NCBI GenBank assembly: GCA_040397785.1
Contig: JBBAVI010000017.1
Coordinates: forward strand, 6,990 to 70,989
Reading direction: 5' to 3'
Source of the DNA: M3007 sp040397785
GTDB lineage: Bacteria > Bacteroidota > Bacteroidia > Chitinophagales > Saprospiraceae
Length of the DNA stretch: 64,000 nt
Under the pieces are notes generated by a model. That model did not search any database and was not told where the DNA came from. It saw only the letters and a program-made list of their open reading frames with translations. Both the position numbers and the translations under genes were made by a program. Positions 51,592 to 61,473 of this stretch are shown here, one piece after another. Within the stretch, counting starts at the first letter, position 1, and each line of letters starts with the position of its first letter.

Positions 51592-52572
51592 ATGTTGCGC
51601 AAGAAAACCAGACATATAATACGGTACGCATTACTAAACGCCTTTTTACTGGCAGGTGTTTGGGGCTGTCGTAAGGATGTGGTCAACGACTTCAATCCTT
51701 ATCCTGCTACGCTGGCGGATCTGCAACCTTTGTTGTCGCAGGTTCCTGGTTCGTCTGTACAAACCACTTTTTCGCTCACAGGATTATCGAAAGATACCAT
51801 GCTCCTGAGCCCGAGCGGACTTCGGATCTTCCTAACCGATGTTAGTGCGCTGTTGGTAGACGGGAATGGACAAACTGCAGCATTCAACACCTGCCAAAAT
51901 CCTTCCATGGAACTGCTGGAGGTATTGAAAAAAGGTGATTTGGCAGTGCGGGAAATACCGACCACCAGTGCCGACGGTACCTTATTGGAAACTTCCGGGG
52001 TATTTCGTTTGCGCTTTTTTTGTGGAAACGAAGAACTTTTCCTGAAAGCGGGCCGTACCATTAAAATACAAGTACCTGAAAACAACCGGCGGGATGATTT
52101 ATTTGTTTACAATGGAATAATTGCCCAAAATCAATTGAGTAGTTGGGAAAACAGTGGCGAACCCGTTTATTTGGCCGACTGGCTTTCGGTAGATAACCTG
52201 GAAATGATTAATGGTTATGAGTTGATTGTTCAACAACTGGGTTGGATTTCGAACAGCCGCAAGGTACCTGGTCCTTATTTCAGTTTTTGTGTGGAGTTGC
52301 CGGAAGGTTTTTCGCAGTTAAATACCGTCGTATATATGGTGTTTAAAAACGTAAAAACCGTGGCTGCCATGGTACCAGGATCTAATCCGCAGCAGTTTTG
52401 CTCCAACAGCATACCTGCAGGGTACCCTGTAAAGTTGGTAACCGTAAGTAAATACGGCAATCAATATTGGCTGGGAAGTAAAGAAACAGAAACCGGAGCG
52501 AATGGGACTTTGAGCCTGGTTCCGCAAATTGTAACAGAACAACAAGTGTTGGCTGTTTTAAAAAGTTTTTAA
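51592..52572 (+). CDS. Lipoprotein downstream of the sigma/beta-barrel pair
   Basis: 326 residues. The signal ends in lipobox VWGC (Cys26). The mature protein is strand-rich: LLSPSGLRIFLTDVSALLVDG, ETSGVFRLRFFCGNEE, and a late SFCVELPEGFSQLNTVVYMVF. Several Cys residues could pair. I do not recognise a family. It lies 145 bases after the barrel-protein gene in the same direction, so a shared regulon is plausible but its own promoter is possible. Confidence 0.68.
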   Translation: MLRKKTRHIIRYALLNAFLLAGVWGCRKDVVNDFNPYPATLADLQPLLSQVPGSSVQTTFSLTGLSKDTMLLSPSGLRIFLTDVSALLVDGNGQTAAFNTCQNPSMELLEVLKKGDLAVREIPTTSADGTLLETSGVFRLRFFCGNEELFLKAGRTIKIQVPENNRRDDLFVYNGIIAQNQLSSWENSGEPVYLADWLSVDNLEMINGYELIVQQLGWISNSRKVPGPYFSFCVELPEGFSQLNTVVYMVFKNVKTVAAMVPGSNPQQFCSNSIPAGYPVKLVTVSKYGNQYWLGSKETETGANGTLSLVPQIVTEQQVLAVLKSF

Positions 52573-52598
52573 GCACAAAACAGGCATATAAAACCTGC

Positions 52599-52630
52599 TT
52601 GTGTAAAGATACCCGTGTTTAGTAATTTTG
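52599..52630 (+). promoter_or_regulatory. TTG-N21-TAATTTTG promoter, apaG
   Basis: TTG at 52599-52601 and TAATTTTG at 52623-52630, 21 bases apart, match the -33/-7 elements. The predicted transcript would begin near 52637, exactly at the foot of the following hairpin, and run about 145 bases before the apaG ATG. Confidence 0.55.
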
Positions 52631-52636
52631 TATTAG

Positions 52637-52663
52637 GCCGAGCCGGTAAAGACCGGTCTCGGC
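52637..52663 (+). other. GC-rich stem-loop at a predicted 5' end
   Basis: GCCGAGCCGGT at 52637-52647 pairs with ACCGG and CTCGGC at 52652-52663, leaving one bulged T and an AAAG loop. It is followed by TTATTCG, not a T-run. It may be a 5' stabiliser of the apaG mRNA, or a weak terminator of the upstream gene. Confidence 0.6.
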
Positions 52664-52781
52664 TTATTCGTTAATATTCTGATTCTTTTAAAAGAAAATG
52701 AACACTTTTGTCATCATTTTCATTTAAGAGTAAAGATATTCGCACCAACCAAATCAACTCTCACGGACATACGCAAAGGCA

Positions 52782-53168
52782 ATGGAAATTCTGACAACCA
52801 ATGGCATCACAGTGAGCGTAGAAACGCAATATTTACCCGCACATTCGGATCCGCGCGCTTCCAAATTTATTTTTGGCTATTTTATCACCATCGAAAACGG
52901 CAGTCCACATACAGTGCAATTAATGAGCCGTCGCTGGATGATTCATGATGCCAGCACGACGGTGCGCGAAGTGAAAGGCGATGGGGTGGTCGGTCAACAA
53001 CCGGTGTTGCAACCTGGAGAAAGTTATTCTTATTCTTCGTATTGCGATTTGAGTGCTGAAATCGGGAAAATGCAGGGAGCTTACCTAATGACCCGCACAG
53101 ATGATCGCTCGAATTTTGAAGTTACGATTCCCGAATTCAAGCTGATTGTACCCTTTAAGCTCAATTAA
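52782..53168 (+). CDS. apaG: ApaG domain protein
   Basis: 128 residues, the full family length. The fibronectin III-like fold is visible: GITVSVETQYLPAHSDPRASKFIFGYFITIEN, then the QLMSRRWMIHDA strand and GVVGQQPVLQPGESYSYSSY, followed by GKMQGAYLM. ApaG was linked to Co2+/Mg2+ tolerance, and its biochemical role is unsettled. It has its own promoter upstream and a terminator downstream. Confidence 0.93.
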   Translation: MEILTTNGITVSVETQYLPAHSDPRASKFIFGYFITIENGSPHTVQLMSRRWMIHDASTTVREVKGDGVVGQQPVLQPGESYSYSSYCDLSAEIGKMQGAYLMTRTDDRSNFEVTIPEFKLIVPFKLN

Positions 53169-53205
53169 TTTTGAATTTTAATGTACTTGTACCATATCCC
53201 TTTTC

Positions 53206-53246
53206 AAAAACCGTAATTTAGCGCTCGGCTGAACTACGGTTTTTTT
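53206..53246 (+). terminator. Rho-independent terminator after apaG
   Basis: AAAAACCGTA at 53206-53215 pairs with TACGGTTTTT at 53235-53244, with a 19-base loop and trailing Ts to 53246. Confidence 0.8.
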
Positions 53247-53390
53247 GTGTTATGTACAAAACAGACAGAATTAACGTTCCTGTCCCGGCAGCGTGCGAAC
53301 AGGGTCAGCGTATCTTGTTTACAACTGCGCCCCAATCGCTGTTATTCACCTATTTTTAGTCCTTTTCCCAACTAACAAACTGATTCATTC

Positions 53391-56300
53391 ATGAAGAACC
53401 GATTGTTACCCGCCTGTATTGCTTTGGCTTTTTGCCTAATCCCAATTTTTGTGCACGCTCAAACGGACCCTGTCTCCGAGGTAAACATCGTTGGGCCAAC
53501 GGTAGTGTGCCAGGGCGATTGCGCTACGTTAGGCGCGCTGTTTATGAACGTGCCCCAACCCATCAGTTATACCTGGTCGGGCCCGAATGGTTTCATTTCC
53601 AATGCGTCCCAAATTACCGTATGCCCGCAGGCCAACAGTGGCGGGCCCTCCACTTCCAACCTATATTTTCTTCAAATTGTGGGACCGAATGGCAACGTAG
53701 TAGCGGCAGATACACATGAAATCAAGATACTCCCATTCATTCCAATTAAAATTCTATCCAGCAATACTGCGCCTTGTAACTTCGACACTACCGCTTTTTC
53801 ACAAGATAATTGTGAGTTAAACTGCCCGAATAGCACGGTAACCTATTCCATCGAAAATTTCGGGCAGGCTGGAACGCAAAGTTTTATCAGTTGGCAAGTT
53901 TCTGGAGCCAGCAGTTACACTATTAATAATCCACCGTTCAACAGATCTGTTACGGTTACCTGGGGAGGCGCCGGGACAGGTTTTGTTTCGGTAATATCGG
54001 ACGGAATCTCTAATTGCAGTGGAGAAGATGCCCTTTGTATAACCATCATTCCTGAGCCCGTTGCCAAATTTACCACAACGCCAGCCAATGGCATCCCACT
54101 GGCACTTTGTAAAGGCCAAACCGTGTATTTTGAAAATCAAAGTACCGGTGCCGATAGTTATGAATGGTACTTTAGCGATGATCTATCCAGTACCAATGCC
54201 CTGAATCCAGCACATACTTTTCAAAATCCGGGCTTGTATTTGGTTACCCTCATTGCACGCAGCAGTTGCCTTTGCGCTGATACAACAACCCTGGAAGTGT
54301 CTGTGATTGATGCGGTTACCCCCGCACTTGATTGTATTGGCACCATTTGCCCGGGTGCTACCGTTACCTACACGGCATCGAATGGATGTGCGCCCTTTAA
54401 CTGGACGGTTTCGCCCAATGGTACGGTGCTTGGCGGTGGACAAAATAATTCGGATACCGTCCAGGTATTGTGGAACAGTGGCCCTACCGGAGCAATCACC
54501 CTAAGCGCCCAACCTTGCAGTGGAACAGCCTGCCCAACCCCAACGGTTTTTCAAGTACCGATTATCAGTGATAATGCCGAAATAAGTGGCCCCGAGCGGG
54601 TTTGTCCGGGCAGCACCGAAACCTATTCCATTGAACCTTACGGCGGCACCGGATTTACCTGGACGATTTCAGGGTCGGGCACCATCGTGGATGGACAAGG
54701 CACTAATCGTATTACGGTCGACTGGAACACCTTCCCCAATCCGAACTTCACCAATTGGATACAAGTACAGTATAACAACTGTTACCTGGGTTGCGGTGGT
54801 CAGGATTCAATTGGGGTGTTGATTGTTTCGCCATTTTCGATCAATGGTCCGGTAGAACTTTGTGCGGGCGCGACCGGCAATTTCAATACTTTTTTGAGCG
54901 CAACCAACCAACCGATACAGGCAAACTGGACACTTACCGGTCCGAATGGCGCTGTAGTTTGGTCGACCGGAGCGGCTGCAGCCAATGTTGCTGCGCCCTT
55001 TGTTGCCGGAGGTGGCATTTATCAAATGGTGGCCACGCCTGCCAATCTGAATGAATCTTGCACCGATGCTGCACGTTGGACGGTGGTTGCGTCTGCCTTG
55101 CCTAGTAAACCAACCAGTATTACAGGCGCAAAAAACATTTGTCCAGGCACTACCTACAATTACAAAGCCGAAGGACTGCCGAATGATAACAATGTGGTGT
55201 GGACGGTACAAAATGGCCCAGGCGCGCCTAGTACCATACAGGGAAATCCGATCATTGTAAACTGGGCTGCCAATGGGCCTCGTTGGTTGTCTGCAGCAGC
55301 GATAAGCACTAATGGGCTCAATTGTAGCTCTGACACCCTTCGTTTAGACATTTCTGTAATTAATACCCTGCCCATTACGGGCGATCCGCAAGTGTGTATC
55401 AACACCCTTTCTGATTATTCAATACTGCCGCTTCAAAATGTTGATATCCAATGGAATATTAGTCCTAGCTCGGCCGCCGCAATTGCGAATGGGCAGGGCA
55501 CGGAACAGCTTCGGTTGTTTTGGACAGAACCTGGCGGACATGTTATTTCAGTTTCGGTATGTGGACAAACGGCCCAGTACCCGGTAACGGTATTGGCAGC
55601 ACCGATCCCCAACGTCATTTCTCCTGCCGGCCTATGTGTCGGTGCAAGTGCTGTTGTTCAAATCAGCAACAGTTTTGTAGACTACCAATGGTCGGATGTA
55701 AACGGGGTGGTTTTGAGTACCCTCGCTACCCCCAGTTTGCAGGCAGGAAGTTATGGCTTGCAAGTAACCGACAGCAATGGCTGCGTGGGAACGACCGAAT
55801 TTACCATTGATCAGCGGCCTCAGCCCAACCTGACCATTTCTACGGCCGATCCTACCGGTTTTTGTAATAACTCGAATTTTATTACCCTTACAGCACTGGG
55901 CTCCATCGACGTAGATTATACCTACCAGTGGTTTCAGGATGGCAACCCCGTGGGAACCAACAGTCCTACCTATGTAACCAATCAATACGGCAATTACACC
56001 GCAACCGTGAGCAACTTTTTTGGGTGTAGTGCTACGGCTGGCCCCGTTTTGCTGTTTAACTATTGTGGTCCCGGCGGTGGAGGATATGGATTTCCAGCCA
56101 GTGGCGGTGCTTGTCCACCGAACAGCGTTGATATCGGTATCCTTCCAACGGCAAAATGCGATTCGTTTCAGTTTAACCTGATCAACAATGGATTGTATGT
56201 TGCAGGTTCGGCTAATTGGCAATTTGGTCAATCTGGCGCGTCGCTGAGCGGCACGTCCAATCTAGATAACCCGGCGTTTTATTTTAACAATGCTGGCAAA

Positions 56301-59300
56301 TATGTGGCGATCTTAACCGTGCAGCTTACGGATGGAAGCACTTGTTTTGTCATCGACTCGGTGGACGTGTTACTGCACGCGCAGTTTGATCCGATCATGG
56401 ATTGCCCTGGCGCGAATTCGTCCTTCAAAGACGTTTCCACCTTGCTGCCGGGTGCTGCTGTAACCACCTGGGGCTGGAACTTTGGCGACCCCGTGAGTGG
56501 CCCAAACAATACTTCGTTTTTGCAAGACCCCTCCCATAATTTTAATGCGGGCGGATTCTTTTTTGTCACACTGACCATCACCGAAGTAAGCGGCTGTATT
56601 TCTCAACAAACCCAAATGGTAGAAGTCCCCGCGCCAGCACCCCTCAATTACAGTCCACCCGCAGCAACTTGCGCGGGCAATGCGCTTGAATTCACCGCTG
56701 TAGGTACGTCTGACATCACGATGATCACCTGGGATTTTGGAGATCCGGCAAGTGGCGGCGCCAATACAGCCACGGGCATTCCCGTTTACCACAATTATGG
56801 CCCGGCAGGTACGTACACCGTTACGGCATTTTCGACCAATACATACGGCTGTACGGCGAGTTTTGTTAAAAATATTGTGGTTCAACCCAATCTGCTCATT
56901 GGTACCATTACACCGAATACCCCAGCCCCCTTGTGTGAGGGCAAAACCCAAACACTCACAGCACCGGCTGGCGCAGTGGCTTACCTTTGGACGGATGGCA
57001 GCACCACGCAAAGCATTACCGTAAGTGAAGCAGGAAGTTATCGCGTTACGTTAACCGATGCAAATGGGTGCACCTATGCCACGCCGGCAGTAGATGTGAA
57101 CATTACCCCGGCACCGGATGCCTTGATCAAAGCTTTCCTGGAGAATGAACTGGGTCAGGTCATTGGCACTTCCTATCCGACTTTGAGCACTTGCGCAGGC
57201 GAAGACGTTCACCTGGTAGCGGTTGGTAATGGCGCATACAATTATACCTGGTCGGGAGGGAATGGCACCGGGGCCGATCTGTTTTTCTCAGCATTCCGTG
57301 GCAACCTATTAACGGTTGGAACCCATATTTACACCGTCACGATTACCGATATTGCAGGAGGCTGTACGGCGGTTTCCGATCCATTTGTGGTGGATGTACA
57401 TCCTGTTCCTAGTGGTTTTTCGATCAGTACGAGTGGTATTTGTGCAAATAACCCCAACACATTGACTTATGCAGGGCCAACGCCCGCCAATTGGCAATTG
57501 ATTTGGAGCAATGGGGAGGCCGGCCCAACCCTTAACACAACGGCTTCGGGCGCTTATTATATTCGGGTGGTGAATGAATTTGGTTGTGAAGGCCGCAGCA
57601 ATACAGTCTCTATTTTGCCAGGCCCGCCGGTATCTTCCATTCCGGGTGGTTGTCATACCCGTTGTGCGCCCGATACGATTTGTCTGCCCATCTTACCCAA
57701 TATAACCAGTTGGCAATGGTATTTAAACGGCATGCCGATTCCGGGGGCGACCACGCCAAATTTTGTTGCGGAGCAAAGTGGAACCTATTGGGCCGTTTTG
57801 AGTGATGTTTTTGGCTGTTCGGGACAAAGCGATCCGCTCACCCTCCAATTATTTCAAGGGACAGGCGATATTAATGGACAGGTTTGGTCGGATGTAAATG
57901 ACAACGGAATCATTGATGCTCCCGACACCCTGATTACAGGCATTCCGGTACAATTGCTTTCTTCGGGCGGTGCGGTGCTTAACACCTTGAATTCAGATAT
58001 AAATGGTGCTGTCGCATTTTCCAATATCCCGTCTACCAATTATTCGATCAACATAGACTCGGCTGCCCTTACTTCCAATTGGGCGGTGGTAATCGGAACC
58101 CAACCATTGGGCATTACGGGTTGTGATAACGTGGCATCGGGCGACCTTTTGGTAAAATTTGTATGTACGCCGTCTACTGCTAATGTAACATTAATGGCCT
58201 GCCCGGGCAGTTTTGCCAACTACAATGGTACCCCAGTAGCAACTGGAACCAGTCAGGTATTTACGCTAACCAATGCTTTTGGTTGTGATTCTTTGGTAAC
58301 GGTGTCCGTGGCTGCTTTGCCCGTTTCAAATACCACTTTGAATGTTCGGACTTGTCCTGGCGCTACCTATAATTACGCGGGTGTACAACTGCCCGTTGGC
58401 GCAACGCAAATTTTTACCCTGGTCAATTTTACGGGCTGCGATTCGCTTGTAACGGTCAATGTAAATGCATTACCTACCTCAAGCAGTACGCTCAACGTAA
58501 AAGTATGCAATGGTGCCACTTACAATTATTTCGGTTCCCAATTAGGGGTGGGCCAAAGTGCTAATTTTACCTTTAGCAATTACTTAGGCTGCGATTCTAC
58601 CGTAACGATTAACGTGAGCGCTTATGCCTTGGTGACGGGTAGCCTAAATGTCAGTATTTGCCCGAATGACACATTTACCTACTTTGGCACCCCCATGCTT
58701 GTGGGCGATGTTACGACTTTCACTTTATCGAGCGTGATTACCGGTTGCGATTCAGTGGTAACGGTTACGGTAGCGCCGTTGCCTACTTTTGCAAGTGCCT
58801 TTGTAGCGCAAGTTTGTCCGCTTACCAGTTTTAGTTATCAAGGGGAGGACCTTGCTATCGGCACCATCCAAGATTTTACTTTATCGAGTGTAACCACCGG
58901 ATGCGACTCCACGGTAACGGTGAGTGTGAGCGCCTTACCCGAATTTACCAGCGCTTTTGTGCAAAAGGTATGTCCAGGCGAAACCTTTACCTATGAAAAT
59001 TTAACCCTGGTAGCGGGCGACGTGCAAAGTTTTACTTTGGTGAGTACGGGTAATGGCTGCGACTCGGTGGTAACCGTTACGGTATTGGAAAAACCCATCG
59101 CTCAGGATACCTTGTTATTTACGGTCTGCCCAGGCACAGCCTTTGATTACAATGGCACAAAATTGCAGCCCGGCGCAATCCAAACTTTTCCATTTTTAGG
59201 ATTTGAAGGTTGTGACTCTACGGTAACGGTCCGTGTGAGCGCCTATCCAGATGCTGCCTTTGCGTTGGGATCAAGCCCATCTTGCCTGAATACGCCTACT

Positions 59301-60008
59301 GGACAATTAGAAGTGCTAAATCCTGCTGGAGGCCTTACACCCTACATGTATTCGCTGGATGGTACCGTTTTTCAGGATTCCACCAATTTTGAATTGTTGA
59401 CGCCTGGCAATTACACCGTATATCTGCAGGACGGCAATGATTGTTTGTTTGAAAGAGACACCCTCATTGCGTCTATTCCTGCACTGACCGTCAATTTGCA
59501 AGACGCTATTTTACCTTGTGATACCAGCGGTGTACGCCTTACACCCATTATTGGAGCCGGACAAAATAACCTTCTATATCAATGGTGGAACGGGGCTACT
59601 ACGGAAAATACCACCGCAGTAGAACCTGGCATTGTGTGGGTAGAAGTGCGCAATGTTTGTGAAACCCAGCGCGCCGAGGCCAGTGCAAATTGGGCCGATT
59701 TTGAATTTGATGCCTCCTATGTATATGTGCCCAATGTATTTACGCCCAATGCAAGTCGCGCGGAGAATGCAACCTTCCATCCATTTTTCCCAGTAGGGGT
59801 TGAATTGACGGACTATCGTTTTGAGGTATTCGACCGCTGGGGTAATATGATGTTCCACTCCGAACAAATCAATGAAGGCTGGAACGGCAATTTTAAAAGT
59901 AAAGACTTCAAGCCCGGTGTCTGCGGCTGGTACTTAGTTGCGAAAATAGCCTATTGCGGACAGGTTTTTGAAATCAAAAAGAAAGGCGACGTTACTTTGG
60001 TAAATTAG
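53391..60008 (+). CDS. Giant CHU-type (gliding-motility associated) T9SS type B adhesin with seven tandem Cys repeats
   Basis: 2205 residues. A signal peptide (1-24, ending FVHAQ) is followed by many Ig/PKD-like domains. PKD motifs such as WYFSDDLSS, GWNFGDPVSG and TWDFGDPASG are visible to about residue 1200. An SdrD B-like domain (GDINGQVWSDVNDNGIIDAPD) lies near residue 1490. Seven tandem repeats of 50-52 residues span about 1598-1955, each with a V-C-P/N segment, a Y-N-Y/F-x-G/Y segment and a G-C-D-S-x-V-T-V block. The C-terminus is the type B signal: YVYVPNVFTPNASRAEN, FEVFDRWGNMMF and GWNGNF. A surface adhesin or glycan-binding role is inferred. The Cys pair in each repeat could form a disulfide. 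Confidence 0.93.
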   Translation: MKNRLLPACIALAFCLIPIFVHAQTDPVSEVNIVGPTVVCQGDCATLGALFMNVPQPISYTWSGPNGFISNASQITVCPQANSGGPSTSNLYFLQIVGPNGNVVAADTHEIKILPFIPIKILSSNTAPCNFDTTAFSQDNCELNCPNSTVTYSIENFGQAGTQSFISWQVSGASSYTINNPPFNRSVTVTWGGAGTGFVSVISDGISNCSGEDALCITIIPEPVAKFTTTPANGIPLALCKGQTVYFENQSTGADSYEWYFSDDLSSTNALNPAHTFQNPGLYLVTLIARSSCLCADTTTLEVSVIDAVTPALDCIGTICPGATVTYTASNGCAPFNWTVSPNGTVLGGGQNNSDTVQVLWNSGPTGAITLSAQPCSGTACPTPTVFQVPIISDNAEISGPERVCPGSTETYSIEPYGGTGFTWTISGSGTIVDGQGTNRITVDWNTFPNPNFTNWIQVQYNNCYLGCGGQDSIGVLIVSPFSINGPVELCAGATGNFNTFLSATNQPIQANWTLTGPNGAVVWSTGAAAANVAAPFVAGGGIYQMVATPANLNESCTDAARWTVVASALPSKPTSITGAKNICPGTTYNYKAEGLPNDNNVVWTVQNGPGAPSTIQGNPIIVNWAANGPRWLSAAAISTNGLNCSSDTLRLDISVINTLPITGDPQVCINTLSDYSILPLQNVDIQWNISPSSAAAIANGQGTEQLRLFWTEPGGHVISVSVCGQTAQYPVTVLAAPIPNVISPAGLCVGASAVVQISNSFVDYQWSDVNGVVLSTLATPSLQAGSYGLQVTDSNGCVGTTEFTIDQRPQPNLTISTADPTGFCNNSNFITLTALGSIDVDYTYQWFQDGNPVGTNSPTYVTNQYGNYTATVSNFFGCSATAGPVLLFNYCGPGGGGYGFPASGGACPPNSVDIGILPTAKCDSFQFNLINNGLYVAGSANWQFGQSGASLSGTSNLDNPAFYFNNAGKYVAILTVQLTDGSTCFVIDSVDVLLHAQFDPIMDCPGANSSFKDVSTLLPGAAVTTWGWNFGDPVSGPNNTSFLQDPSHNFNAGGFFFVTLTITEVSGCISQQTQMVEVPAPAPLNYSPPAATCAGNALEFTAVGTSDITMITWDFGDPASGGANTATGIPVYHNYGPAGTYTVTAFSTNTYGCTASFVKNIVVQPNLLIGTITPNTPAPLCEGKTQTLTAPAGAVAYLWTDGSTTQSITVSEAGSYRVTLTDANGCTYATPAVDVNITPAPDALIKAFLENELGQVIGTSYPTLSTCAGEDVHLVAVGNGAYNYTWSGGNGTGADLFFSAFRGNLLTVGTHIYTVTITDIAGGCTAVSDPFVVDVHPVPSGFSISTSGICANNPNTLTYAGPTPANWQLIWSNGEAGPTLNTTASGAYYIRVVNEFGCEGRSNTVSILPGPPVSSIPGGCHTRCAPDTICLPILPNITSWQWYLNGMPIPGATTPNFVAEQSGTYWAVLSDVFGCSGQSDPLTLQLFQGTGDINGQVWSDVNDNGIIDAPDTLITGIPVQLLSSGGAVLNTLNSDINGAVAFSNIPSTNYSINIDSAALTSNWAVVIGTQPLGITGCDNVASGDLLVKFVCTPSTANVTLMACPGSFANYNGTPVATGTSQVFTLTNAFGCDSLVTVSVAALPVSNTTLNVRTCPGATYNYAGVQLPVGATQIFTLVNFTGCDSLVTVNVNALPTSSSTLNVKVCNGATYNYFGSQLGVGQSANFTFSNYLGCDSTVTINVSAYALVTGSLNVSICPNDTFTYFGTPMLVGDVTTFTLSSVITGCDSVVTVTVAPLPTFASAFVAQVCPLTSFSYQGEDLAIGTIQDFTLSSVTTGCDSTVTVSVSALPEFTSAFVQKVCPGETFTYENLTLVAGDVQSFTLVSTGNGCDSVVTVTVLEKPIAQDTLLFTVCPGTAFDYNGTKLQPGAIQTFPFLGFEGCDSTVTVRVSAYPDAAFALGSSPSCLNTPTGQLEVLNPAGGLTPYMYSLDGTVFQDSTNFELLTPGNYTVYLQDGNDCLFERDTLIASIPALTVNLQDAILPCDTSGVRLTPIIGAGQNNLLYQWWNGATTENTTAVEPGIVWVEVRNVCETQRAEASANWADFEFDASYVYVPNVFTPNASRAENATFHPFFPVGVELTDYRFEVFDRWGNMMFHSEQINEGWNGNFKSKDFKPGVCGWYLVAKIAYCGQVFEIKKKGDVTLVN
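58182..59251 (+). repeat. Seven tandem 50-52-residue repeats within the giant adhesin
   Basis: Each unit has one Cys in an N-terminal ACPG/VCPG-like segment and one in GCDS. Adjacent units are about half identical by eye but differ in codons, indicating old duplication rather than recent slippage. The units correspond to residues about 1598-1955 of the protein. Confidence 0.9.
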
Positions 60009-60032
60009 ATTTATCGCCAAAACAGGGTTAAT

Positions 60033-60079
60033 AAAAAAATCGCTGATGGGAAGACACCTTCCACATCAGCGATTTTTTT
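60033..60079. terminator. Bidirectional terminator between the giant adhesin and clpX
   Basis: TCGCTGATG at 60040-60048 pairs with CATCAGCGA at 60064-60072, with A7 at 60033-60039 on one side and T7 at 60073-60079 on the other. Both convergent genes can end here. Confidence 0.9.
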
Positions 60080-60102
60080 AACATCATTTCAATGAAGACT
60101 TT

Positions 60103-61392
60103 TTATGCCGCCTTCAAGCGTCCCATCCGAGAGCGTTCCAGTTTTTCTTCTGCATAAGCGCGTGTGATAATTAATTGAAGCTGCTCTGCACTTTTTGTTG
60201 GAGTAGGCATTTCAAACATGGCATCTGTAAGGACCGCCTCACACAAAGAGCGCAAGCCGCGGGCACCTAATTTGTATTCCAATGCTTTTTCGGCAATGAA
60301 ATCAACGGCAGCCGGTTCGAGGATGAGTTGAATGTTTTCCAGCGTAAACAACTCTTCATACTGACGCAGCAAGGCATTGCGAGGTTCAGTCAAAATACGG
60401 CGCAACGCATCCAGGTCCAAAGGATCAAGGTGCACAACGACCGGCAAACGCCCCACCAACTCCGGAATCAACCCGAAGTTTTTCACGTCCTGGTGGCTCA
60501 CATATTGCAGGAGATTTTCCCGATCAATTTTTTCAAACTCTTTTTTGTTGTACCCGATCACCTGGGTATTTACCCGGCGCGCGATTACTTTTTCGATGCC
60601 ATCAAATGCACCACCACAGATAAACAGGATGTTGCTGGTATTTACTTTTACTAATTTTTGCTCCGGGTGTTTGCGGCCGCCTTGTGGGGGTACCAATACT
60701 TCGGCACCTTCCAGCATTTTAAGCATGCCTTGTTGCACGCCTTCGCCCGACACATCGCGGGTGATGGATGGATTGCCTTGTTTGCGGGCAATTTTATCAA
60801 TTTCATCAATGTACACGATGCCGCGTTCGGCTGCTTCTACATCGTAGTCGCACACTTGCAACAGGCGTGAAAGGATACTTTCGACATCTTCGCCCACGTA
60901 TCCGGCTTCGGTAAACACCGTAGCATCTACAATGGTAAAGGGCACATTGAGCAGTTTGGCGATGGACTTTGCCATCAGGGTTTTGCCGGTACCGGTTTGA
61001 CCAATAAACAGGACGTTCGATTTTTCAATCTCCACCCCGTCTTCGTTGATCGTTTTTTGTTGCGAAACCCGCTTATAGTGGTTGTAAACAGCCACTGCGA
61101 GCACCTTTTTGGCTTCGTCTTGCCCAATTACATATTTATCGAGAAAGGTTTTGATGCTTTTCGGTGGAATTAGCTCAACCGGACCGCCGAATTTCGAGCT
61201 TTTGATCGGTTTTTCTTCTGCAGGTGGTTCAACACCTGCCTTGCGCAACTCCTGGTTGATGATTTCCTGTGCTTTTTCGGTACAGGTTTCACAGATTTGT
61301 CCATCCATGCCAGAAACAAGAATCATCACTTCTTCTTCACCGCGTCCGCAAAAAGAACAACGATGCTGGGTAGGTTTACCGCGTTTGATCAT
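60103..61392 (-). CDS. clpX: ATP-dependent Clp protease ATP-binding subunit ClpX
   Basis: 429 residues, a standard ClpX. The N-terminal zinc domain has CSFCGRGEEE and CETCTEKA. Walker A is GQTGTGKTLMAKS near residue 131 and Walker B is IVYIDEIDKIAR. The pore loop GYVGED is intact, as are GGAFDGIE and RLPVVVHL (sensor regions). The ClpP-docking IGF loop reads IGY. ClpX unfolds substrates for ClpP. Although close to clpP, it is separated from it by a terminator, so it probably has its own promoter. Confidence 0.97.
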   Translation of the reverse strand: MIKRGKPTQHRCSFCGRGEEEVMILVSGMDGQICETCTEKAQEIINQELRKAGVEPPAEEKPIKSSKFGGPVELIPPKSIKTFLDKYVIGQDEAKKVLAVAVYNHYKRVSQQKTINEDGVEIEKSNVLFIGQTGTGKTLMAKSIAKLLNVPFTIVDATVFTEAGYVGEDVESILSRLLQVCDYDVEAAERGIVYIDEIDKIARKQGNPSITRDVSGEGVQQGMLKMLEGAEVLVPPQGGRKHPEQKLVKVNTSNILFICGGAFDGIEKVIARRVNTQVIGYNKKEFEKIDRENLLQYVSHQDVKNFGLIPELVGRLPVVVHLDPLDLDALRRILTEPRNALLRQYEELFTLENIQLILEPAAVDFIAEKALEYKLGARGLRSLCEAVLTDAMFEMPTPTKSAEQLQLIITRAYAEEKLERSRMGRLKAA

Positions 61393-61473
61393 ATATAGTA
61401 AGCACTTGAGTCAAAAAAAGTATTGGAAGCATATTTTATACATCCACAGGGGCGCTAAAGGTAGTGCTTCTAC

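Noticed and set aside
58182..59251. Tandem repeats as a CRISPR-like array
   Set aside because: The repetition is at the protein level within one open frame with diverged codons; there are no identical DNA repeats with unique spacers.
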